Below, piece by piece: positions 1 to 5,005 of a stretch of DNA of 5,005 nt. Made by a program: the position numbers and the translations under genes. Below the pieces are notes generated by a model that saw only the letters and a program-made list of their open reading frames with translations, was not told the origin of the DNA and ran no database searches. Every line of letters starts with the position of its first letter. Within the stretch, counting starts at the first letter, position 1. Source of the stretch: GCA-2737125 sp044336815 (GTDB lineage Bacteria > Actinomycetota > Actinomycetes > S36-B12); assembly GCA_044336815.1 (NCBI GenBank), contig JBIIOU010000164.1, positions 1 through 5,005 of the forward strand, written 5' to 3'.

Positions 1-125
1 CGACCAACAACTTCACCACTAGGGCTAACTAGTACACAGCCGACCCGGGGATTTGGGCCGCACTTGGCATCGGGTAGTACAGCCAGCGCGATGGCCTCGC
101 GCATGACCAGTTCCCAGCTACTCAC
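1..125 (-). CDS. ribD: RibD, riboflavin biosynthesis deaminase/reductase (N-terminal 41 residues, cut by window edge)
   Basis: RibD carries out two steps of riboflavin synthesis in the cytoplasm: deamination of the diaminopyrimidine made from GTP, then reduction of its ribosyl side chain. Only the start is visible: 41 residues beginning MSSWELVMREAIALAV and containing GPNPRVGCVLVSPSGEVVG. The PNPxVGC(V/A)xV pattern at residues 24-33, preceded by an (M)xxAxxLA helix, is the conserved opening of the RibD deaminase domain. The zinc-binding HAE and PCxxxxxxxxC motifs would lie beyond the left edge. I chose the GTG at 125-123, which overlaps the rpe stop as GTGA and implies translational coupling. 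An in-frame ATG at 104-102, with a GGGA about 6-8 nt upstream, is a possible alternative start and would drop 7 residues. Position directly after rpe matches the actinobacterial rpe-ribD (ribG) order. Identity rests on a short stretch plus context. Whether the rest of the gene is intact cannot be seen. Confidence 0.82.
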   Translation of the reverse strand, partial: MSSWELVMREAIALAVLPDAKCGPNPRVGCVLVSPSGEVVG

Positions 126-790
126 GGTGTTGATGCCGCCAGGGCTAGCGCTCGCAATCGATCCACCATGTCGCCTGGATCTTGCGCGCGGTAGACCGAT
201 GACCCGGCCACAAAAACATTTGCCCCTGCACTTGCGCACCGCTCTATTGTTGAAACATCGATACCACCGTCAACCTGCACCCAAATGTCGGTACCGGTTG
301 CCTCTGCGAGAGCCCGCGCCTGTTCGATTTTCGGCAGCATGTCCGACATGAACGATTGACCGCCGAATCCCGGCTCAACTGTCATTATCAAGATCATGTC
401 CAATTCACTCATTAGCTCCGCAACCGTCGATAACCCAGTGCCCGGTTTCAGGCCAATGCCGGCGCGCGCACCCGCAGCCCGCAGGTCTCTGCACAATTGC
501 CGGGGGTTAGCGGCGGCTTCAATATGAAAGGTCACACTGCTCGCACCGGCCTCGGCGTAGGCTGGGGCCCAGCGATCTGGATCGGAAATCATTAAGTGAG
601 CGTCGGCAGGAATACTGGTGCGCTTGAGTAAGGACTCAACAACTGGAACCCCGAAAGTCAAGTTTGGAACAAAATGGTTGTCCATGATGTCGAGGTGAAT
701 CCAATCAGCGTGATTGGCGACTCGATCAACTTCGGCGGCCAAACAGGATAAATCACTATTGAGCACACTCGGCGAGATCAGTATTCCCAT
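122..790 (-). CDS. rpe: Ribulose-phosphate 3-epimerase
   Basis: This enzyme interconverts D-ribulose 5-phosphate and D-xylulose 5-phosphate in the cytosolic pentose phosphate pathway. The 222-residue product is normal length for this TIM-barrel family. Visible motifs are ISPSVLNSD (residues 5-13), the metal-binding HLDIMD block (H32, D34) followed by NHFVPN, a second metal ligand in DAHLM (H65), GIGLKPGT (111-118), the active-site loop MTVEPGFGGQSF (136-147), VDGGID with the catalytic, metal-binding D174, and the phosphate-binding AGSSVY (195-200). All expected catalytic residues are present. I start it at the ATG at 790-788. A TTG two codons upstream (796) is in frame and preceded closely by a stop, so the uncertainty is only two residues. 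Neither start has a strong Shine-Dalgarno sequence. The gene follows rsmB after 38 nt and its stop overlaps the ribD start by 4 nt, so it is probably co-transcribed. Ribulose 5-phosphate is also a riboflavin precursor, which may explain the pairing with ribD (inference). Confidence 0.97.
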   Translation of the reverse strand: MGILISPSVLNSDLSCLAAEVDRVANHADWIHLDIMDNHFVPNLTFGVPVVESLLKRTSIPADAHLMISDPDRWAPAYAEAGASSVTFHIEAAANPRQLCRDLRAAGARAGIGLKPGTGLSTVAELMSELDMILIMTVEPGFGGQSFMSDMLPKIEQARALAEATGTDIWVQVDGGIDVSTIERCASAGANVFVAGSSVYRAQDPGDMVDRLRALALAASTP

Positions 791-828
791 GGGCAAAGAC
801 TAATCAGGTCAGCACGAAGCCAGCATCA

Positions 829-2178
829 CTAGCCGATTTTGCGCAGTAGGGCAAAGAACATCGCGTCGGTGCCGTGGCGGTGCGGCCACAGTTGCACGAA
901 GGGGCCCTCTCCGACGTCGCTGACCTCAGGTAATAGCCCTCGGGCGTCCTCGATGACTACATCTTGGCGCCCGGACACAGCATCTTGGACAACGAATTCT
1001 GTCTCGGCTAAGTGCGGGGAGCAGGTGGCGTAAATGATAACGCCGCCGGGCTGGGTCGCGGCTATCGCCGATTTGAGCAACCCCCGTTGCAGTGGCCCCA
1101 GAGTCGATAAATCGGTCGGGGATTTGCGCCACCTAGCTTCGGGACGACGACGCAAAGCACCTAGACCGGTGCATGGTGCGTCAATCAAGATCCGGTCAAA
1201 AAGTTGACTGCCCCACGGGGCGGTGGTGGCATCTCCCACGATGATTTCGGCTGGCACTTCACCGAGTGCACGCTCAACTAAATGTGCCCGATGCGGATGC
1301 AATTCAACGGCCATGAAATTGATCCCGCGCTCGGCCGCCACTCCGGCTAATACGGCAGCTTTGCCGCCCGGCCCCGCGCACATGTCTAGCCAAGCCTTCT
1401 CTGGATGCTGCACTACAGCGCGAGTCATAGCGAGTGCGACCAATTGACTGCCTTCGTCCTGCACCCCCACGGCGCCACTTCTGACAATGTCAAGAGCATC
1501 CGGCGCACCGCTGAGCAAGACGGCCGCTAAAGGTGAATATCGACCCGGCGTTACCTCCTCGCGCGCGCGCAAAACAGCCGGGTCAATTCGGCCCGGTCGC
1601 GCGACCAATACCGGGTGCGCGGGTTCGTTATCGGCAGCCAGTAGCGCAGGTAGCTCAGCACGCCTTTCACCGAGGGCATCTTGGAATGCGCGAACTATCC
1701 AGGACGGGTGCGACCAACGCGTGGACAGCCCATCGATCCCTCCAACGGATTCGACCATCTCAATCCAGTATTGGAGGTCATGAGCCGAGACTTTTCGTAG
1801 AACGGCATTTGCGAAACCTGCCCGGGCCGCAGCACCACCTGGTGAACCTATTGCCCGAGCAAGTTCACAGGAGGAGTCAACGGCCGCATGTGACGGTACT
1901 CGCATATTTAGTAACTGGTGAGCCCCTAACCGAAGTACGGACTGCATATTAGGTTCAACATCGGCCCAGGGGCGAGATACACAGGTAGTCAAAATTGCAT
2001 CGTAGAAGCCCTGCCAGCGCAAAGTGCCATAGGCAAGTTCGGTAGCGAACCCCGCGTCACGGCCGGTAAGCGACATTCGCGCCAATACACCCGGCATGGT
2101 CAAGTTTGCATATGAATCTTCCTCGCGTACTGAAAGCAGTACTTCGAAGGCGGCCTTACGGGCTGGGTCGACGCTCAT
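829..2178 (-). CDS. rsmB: 16S rRNA (cytosine-967-C5)-methyltransferase RsmB (Sun/Fmu)
   Basis: The product is a 449-residue SAM-dependent RNA methyltransferase of the NOL1/NOP2/Sun family, expected to methylate C967 of 16S rRNA. Residues 1-130 are a NusB-like RNA-binding domain (RKAAFEVLL near 7-15, then DSYANL, ELAYGTLRW and GFANAVLRKV). The catalytic part carries VGVQDEGSQL (237-246), SAM-binding motif I DMCAGPGGK (265-273), AVELHPHR (290-297), motif IV DAPCTGLGALRRRPEARW (Cys336) and motif VI YATCSPHLAETE (Cys386). The two cysteines correspond to the paired catalytic and release cysteines of m5C methyltransferases. The C-terminus QLWPHRHGTDAMFFALLRK is typical. Start choice: the ATG at 2178-2176 overlaps the fmt stop as ATGA, has GAGG five bases upstream, and gives the usual N-terminus. 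A TTG 13 codons further upstream (2217) would run deep into fmt and is rejected. The call is secure to family level; C967 is inferred from orthology. Confidence 0.96.
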   Translation of the reverse strand: MSVDPARKAAFEVLLSVREEDSYANLTMPGVLARMSLTGRDAGFATELAYGTLRWQGFYDAILTTCVSRPWADVEPNMQSVLRLGAHQLLNMRVPSHAAVDSSCELARAIGSPGGAAARAGFANAVLRKVSAHDLQYWIEMVESVGGIDGLSTRWSHPSWIVRAFQDALGERRAELPALLAADNEPAHPVLVARPGRIDPAVLRAREEVTPGRYSPLAAVLLSGAPDALDIVRSGAVGVQDEGSQLVALAMTRAVVQHPEKAWLDMCAGPGGKAAVLAGVAAERGINFMAVELHPHRAHLVERALGEVPAEIIVGDATTAPWGSQLFDRILIDAPCTGLGALRRRPEARWRKSPTDLSTLGPLQRGLLKSAIAATQPGGVIIYATCSPHLAETEFVVQDAVSGRQDVVIEDARGLLPEVSDVGEGPFVQLWPHRHGTDAMFFALLRKIG

Positions 2179-3104
2179 ACAAACCTCGGTAAATCTGAGC
2201 GTAGGCCGCGAATCCAATCACCTGCGGGCATCGATTTCTTTCCAGCCGGTTGCACAAAGTCCAACCGCGCCGGACTAGTCGCGGTGCCAACCAGCACTTC
2301 CCCATCAATAAGAGCCAACTCCCCCGGTGACAAGGAGATGTCGGAAACAATGTTGTCTGCACTAAGTGGGCCGAGTTTGATGCGCTCACCATCGGCCAAT
2401 GTCCAAGGCCCAGGGTTCGGTGTCGTGGCGCGAATACGTCGATCGACACCGACCCAAGGGTCAGTCCACCTGATCCGAGCATCGTCACCGGAGAGTTTCG
2501 GGGCATAGCTGATATCGAAATTACGTTGTGGGAGCGCCTCGATTGAATTAGTGGAGAGGGCGTCCAAGGTCGCAACCAGTAACTGCCCACCTGCCTCTGC
2601 AAGGCGACCCAGCACCGCACCGGAAGTGTCACGATCACTGATCGGCTCGGTGACAGTCCCGAATATCGGCCCGGTGTCGAGACCCGCCTCGAGTCTAAAA
2701 GTGGTAGCTCCCGTAATGGCATCACCGGCAAGTACCGCCCACTGCACCGGTGCTGCCCCACGCCAAGAGGGTAGTAAAGAAAAATGCAGATTTACCCAGC
2801 CATGGAGCGGCACATCCAGCAGCGTTGGCGGCACCAACGCCCCATAGGCAACCACCGGACAGCAGTCTGGCTCGAGCGCCCTCAATTGCATTTCGAAATC
2901 TAAGTCACGCAGATTACTCGGCGTTAGTACGGGAATGCCTTCTGCATGAGCCAATGCGGCCACAGCACTCGGTACCAAATTTTGACCCCGACCAGTACGT
3001 GAATCTGGACGAGTGATCACTGCCACCACTTCATGCGGTGAATTCAAAATAGATCTAAGTGCTACCGCAGCGACATCTGGCGTGCCCGCAAAAACACAAC
3101 GCAC
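2175..3104 (-). CDS. fmt: Methionyl-tRNA formyltransferase
   Basis: Fmt transfers a formyl group from 10-formyltetrahydrofolate to Met on initiator tRNA, marking it for bacterial translation initiation. The 309-residue product is the usual length. Visible features are FAGTPD (5-10), the RPDSRTGRG loop (32-40) involved in tRNA contact, VVAYGALVP (84-92), the formyl-transfer signature NLHFSLLPSWRGAAPVQWA (105-123) with N105 and H107, and GDAITGATTFRLEAGLDTGPI (127-147) with D143. N, H and D form the catalytic triad. The C-terminal tRNA-binding OB-like domain covers roughly residues 205-309 (ARIRW, RIRATTPNPGPWT, AGKKSMPAGDWIRGLR). The start is GTG, giving MRCVFAGTPD, only 3 nt after the def stop. 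The Shine-Dalgarno sequence lies in the last codons of def. The stop overlaps the rsmB ATG by 4 nt. Adjacency to def is the common bacterial arrangement for this functionally paired couple. Confidence 0.97.
   Translation of the reverse strand: MRCVFAGTPDVAAVALRSILNSPHEVVAVITRPDSRTGRGQNLVPSAVAALAHAEGIPVLTPSNLRDLDFEMQLRALEPDCCPVVAYGALVPPTLLDVPLHGWVNLHFSLLPSWRGAAPVQWAVLAGDAITGATTFRLEAGLDTGPIFGTVTEPISDRDTSGAVLGRLAEAGGQLLVATLDALSTNSIEALPQRNFDISYAPKLSGDDARIRWTDPWVGVDRRIRATTPNPGPWTLADGERIKLGPLSADNIVSDISLSPGELALIDGEVLVGTATSPARLDFVQPAGKKSMPAGDWIRGLRSDLPRFV
2184..2187 (-). promoter_or_regulatory. Ribosome binding site of rsmB
   Basis: GAGG sits 5 nt upstream of the ATG at 2178, within the last codons of fmt. 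Together with the ATGA stop/start overlap it decides this start over the TTG at 2217. Confidence 0.65.
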
Positions 3105-3107
3105 GGT

Positions 3108-3653
3108 TTACAGCCACCTAGCCGAAAGGGTATGGGGACTAATCTGCACCGTCGGCGCTGGTTCTCCGAACCATTCGGATTCGCGGACTAATCGCATAGC
3201 TTCGCGGCGAGCTTGTGGATCCAATCGGTCAATGAACATGATGCCATCTAAGTGATCAGTCTCATGCTGCACGCACCGTGCCAAAAGATCACTCCCTTCA
3301 ATTACCACCGGTTCACCATGCATATTCATGCCCTTGGCGACAACACTTAGTGCACGCTTGGTGTCAAAAGCGAGATCTGGAAGTGAAAGGCAGCCTTCTT
3401 CACCATCTTGAATTTCTTCGGAGAGCGATAAATCCGGGTTAATAAGGTGGCCGATTTCATCGTCAACCCAGTAGGTAAAGACGCGCAACAAAACGCCGAT
3501 CTGTGGAGCCGCCAAACCTGCCCCTGGTGCATCTTGCATGGTGTCGGTTAGGTCGGCAACAAGTTTGCGTAACTCCTTGTCGTAGGTCTCAACAGCGGCC
3601 GCCGGGGTTCGCAACACTGGGTCCCCGAAGAGTCGAATAGGTTGAACAGCCAT
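3108..3653 (-). CDS. def: Peptide deformylase
   Basis: Def is a metallohydrolase that removes the N-formyl group from nascent proteins at the ribosome exit, undoing the mark added by Fmt. All three family motifs are intact in the 181 residues: motif 1 GAGLAAPQIG (44-53, with Q51 stabilising the transition state), motif 2 EGCLSLP (86-92, metal ligand C88) and motif 3 QHETDHLDG (129-137, metal ligands H130 and H134, catalytic E131). The N-terminus IRLFGDPVLRTPA is typical. After the catalytic core there is a tail of roughly 40 residues rich in Arg/Trp/Pro, ending SPHTLSARWL, as in other actinobacterial deformylases. The start is the ATG at 3653-3651, 24 nt after the priA stop. No strong Shine-Dalgarno sequence is adjacent (an AGGA sits about 14 nt upstream), so coupling to priA translation is possible. 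The stop TAA is 3 nt before the fmt GTG. Confidence 0.97.
   Translation of the reverse strand: MAVQPIRLFGDPVLRTPAAAVETYDKELRKLVADLTDTMQDAPGAGLAAPQIGVLLRVFTYWVDDEIGHLINPDLSLSEEIQDGEEGCLSLPDLAFDTKRALSVVAKGMNMHGEPVVIEGSDLLARCVQHETDHLDGIMFIDRLDPQARREAMRLVRESEWFGEPAPTVQISPHTLSARWL
3114..3119 (-). promoter_or_regulatory. Ribosome binding site of fmt
   Basis: AGGTGG lies 9 nt upstream of the fmt GTG and is made of the codons for Arg-Trp just before the final Leu and stop of def. It supports the GTG as the true start and implies that ribosomes finishing def can reinitiate on fmt. Confidence 0.7.
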
Positions 3654-3677
3654 GACCGGATTCTACGTCCTGGGATT

Positions 3678-5005
3678 TCATGGAGTGGGCACTGGTGCGG
3701 ACTCCACGGCGATGGGCTCACGTGGATCACACACTACGTTCACCGGTTTGCCAGTGCTTTTGGTCGCACGAGTTGCGGAAATGACACGCAGTTGTCCGGC
3801 TAACTGTGCCCCTAAATCACGCCGCACTACCACTATGCAACTTTCGCCGGCGGGGCCGAGAACTTGATGCTCAACCGTCAACAATGACAGCACGTCGTTA
3901 ATATCTGCAACTGCACCGTGCAGCACCGCCATTTTAGTATTAGGCGGTAAACCAGCCGCCGCTCGGTCAGCAAGTTCACGCTGCGCAAACCATGGAGCAT
4001 CCCATCGAACCAAGGCTTGCACGACCGGCTCAGAGTTTTCGGCGGTGATCGCTAACGGGGCTCGTGGACGAGCTAGAAGTGCCGCAGCAAACCATCGCCG
4101 CGCAGCTTCTTGGGTGACTTGGAGCTGGGGACGCAGCAATTGCCCTCTAGCATCCAAAATAATGACAGCTGCATAACCACCCTCGGCAATTGGTTCAGCA
4201 CCTGGGGTAGCGATCACCAGCGCTGGAGCAGCACTGACACTACGTCGCATTGCCGAGCCCTGTGACCAGATTACCGGGGTCGACGGGAATGCTCGACCAA
4301 ATTCCTCAGCCGTACGTTCGACCCCGATGGCCACCGCGCGTAAGTTCGTATCACCGCAGAGGCGACAACTCCAACCCACCGCACGGACTCCGCACCAGAT
4401 GCAGGTAGGTGCGCTTTGCCCCGTCAGTAGCCCAAGTGGGCCCCCGCATGAACACCGAGCCGGTGCGCGGCACTGTTGGCAAGAAAGGGCGGGCAGATAA
4501 CCCCGTCGAGGTACCTGCACTAGGACCGGACCTAACTTCAAGCCCTCTTTGGCGACCGACCACGCCATATGTGGGAGCCGGGCAGAAGCCGCTGCCACGT
4601 CGCGCGCTAGATCCTCTTGCTCAAGTGCTCTGACAAGTGGAGCATTTGACGATATAGCCTCGCGGGTCGGTGCCAATGACTGCGCCCACCCTTGCTCACA
4701 CCAAAGCTGTGTTTCGACACTTCTTGCAGGTGAACCCACAACAGCGCGCAACCCTCCGCCGATGACCGGATTGCCGCCACATCTCGGGCATTCCAATATG
4801 GCGCATGTGACTCCCAAAGCGAATCATCTTGGTCATCCCACACCACCATCAGTTGTAGGTTCGACACTGGCGCAAAGACCGCTGCCCTTGTTCCGATCAC
4901 CAAACGAGCCGAGCCGCGCAAAGCCCTAAGAAACTCACGGTAGCGCCGCTCCGGGCCTTGATCTGCGGTCAAGATCGCCGTGGTGTCGCGAAGTTCAGCA
5001 AGCTC
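3678..5005 (-). CDS. priA: PriA (primosomal protein N'), actinobacterial helicase-deficient type; 5' end beyond window, frame broken near 4739
   Basis: PriA recognises stalled forks and directs replisome reloading. Two overlapping minus-strand frames together give one PriA. Frame A (5005 to about 4739, 89 residues) reads ELAELRDTTAILTADQGP, GTRAAVFAPV (near 4865-4894) and HAPYWNARDVAAIR up to AEGCALL. Frame B (about 4739 to the stop at 3680-3678, 353 residues) resumes at VGSPARSVETQLW and includes GPVLVQVPRRGYLPALSC, a zinc region at 4356-4481 with eight Cys, GDTNLRAV, ERTAEEFGRAFP, IATPGAEPIAEGGY and VQALVRWDAPWFAQRELADR. The family's continuous sequence needs one extra base at 4736-4741. 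Frame A runs open to the window edge, so the in-frame TTG at 4972 is not a real start. The roughly 200 N-terminal residues are outside. A DExH box is replaced by WDDQDD (4823-4837) and no QVAGRAGR-like motif VI is seen, as in other actinobacterial PriA proteins, which are thought to lack helicase activity. Family identity is firm. Whether the allele is intact is uncertain. Confidence 0.88.
4736..4741 (-). other. Apparent single-base deletion (frameshift) inside priA
   Basis: On the minus strand the sequence reads GCG CTG TTG TGG GTT in the upstream frame (ALLWV) and GTT GTG GGT TCA in the downstream frame (VVGS). Adding one G to give TTG GTG GGT restores GCALLVGSPARSVETQLW, which matches the conserved actinobacterial PriA pattern on both sides without any lost residue. 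Both frames stay open between 4607 and 4817, so gene callers would report two overlapping partial genes here. There is no X_XXY_YYZ slippery heptamer at the junction, so a mutation or sequencing/assembly error is more likely than programmed frameshifting. Confidence 0.85.

Noticed and set aside
791..828. Possible terminator or promoter in the 38-nt rsmB-rpe gap
   Set aside because: No stable inverted repeat followed by a T-run and no convincing -35/-10 pair on the minus strand; the gap is short enough for simple read-through.
1561..1570. Alternating GC tract (five GC repeats)
   Set aside because: It lies inside rsmB and encodes ordinary Arg-Ala-Arg residues; five repeats are not remarkable and the frame is intact.
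1533..1952. Plus-strand open frame of 139 codons opposite rsmB
   Set aside because: It lies wholly antisense to a well-conserved methyltransferase domain, has an Arg/Pro/His-rich composition with no recognisable motif, and is the kind of shadow frame expected in GC-richer DNA.
2156..2761. Minus-strand open frame of 201 codons in a second frame within fmt
   Set aside because: It overlaps the fmt catalytic and C-terminal coding sequence, whose motifs continue unbroken in the main frame to the stop at 2175, so there is no frameshift here and this is a shadow.
4607..4817. Programmed -1 ribosomal frameshifting as an explanation for the two priA frames
   Set aside because: The junction CTGTTGTGGG has no slippery heptamer and I see no strong downstream hairpin or upstream Shine-Dalgarno stimulator; a one-base deletion explains it more simply.
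4549..4929. Plus-strand open frame of 126 codons opposite priA
   Set aside because: It is antisense to conserved PriA coding sequence and shows no domain or ribosome binding site.

Overview
The window is a tightly packed run of housekeeping genes, all on the minus strand. Read in transcription order (right to left) they are priA (partial, at the right edge), def, fmt, rsmB, rpe and the first codons of ribD (partial, at the left edge). This order, with a PriA that lacks helicase motifs, is characteristic of Actinobacteria (compare the fmt-fmu-rpe-ribG run next to priA in mycobacteria). Base composition looks moderate (roughly mid-50s percent GC by eye, not computed), below that of typical soil actinomycetes. 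An aquatic or otherwise moderate-GC actinobacterium is therefore plausible, but I cannot name a genus.

Layout: 3678-5005 is the C-terminal two thirds of priA, interrupted by an apparent one-base deletion near 4736-4741. 3108-3653 is def (peptide deformylase). 2175-3104 is fmt (methionyl-tRNA formyltransferase). 829-2178 is rsmB (16S rRNA m5C967 methyltransferase). 122-790 is rpe (ribulose-5-phosphate 3-epimerase). 1-125 is the start of ribD (riboflavin biosynthesis deaminase/reductase). The gaps are 24 nt (priA-def), 3 nt (def-fmt), a 4-nt ATGA overlap (fmt-rsmB), 38 nt (rsmB-rpe) and a 4-nt GTGA overlap (rpe-ribD). No stretch over 40 bases lacks a gene. I see no promoter, terminator, RNA gene, repeat array or mobile element, so the genes most likely belong to one operon that begins beyond the right edge and continues beyond the left edge.

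How the genes work together: fmt formylates initiator Met-tRNA and def removes the formyl group from the finished chain, so they form a functional pair. rsmB modifies the ribosomal decoding region. rpe handles ribulose 5-phosphate, a pentose-phosphate intermediate that is also a riboflavin precursor, and ribD acts in the purine-derived arm of riboflavin synthesis. priA belongs to replication restart.

I found no previously undescribed system. The observations most worth a second look are the priA frameshift and the altered zinc-ligand spacing (CxC instead of CxxC) in PriA.
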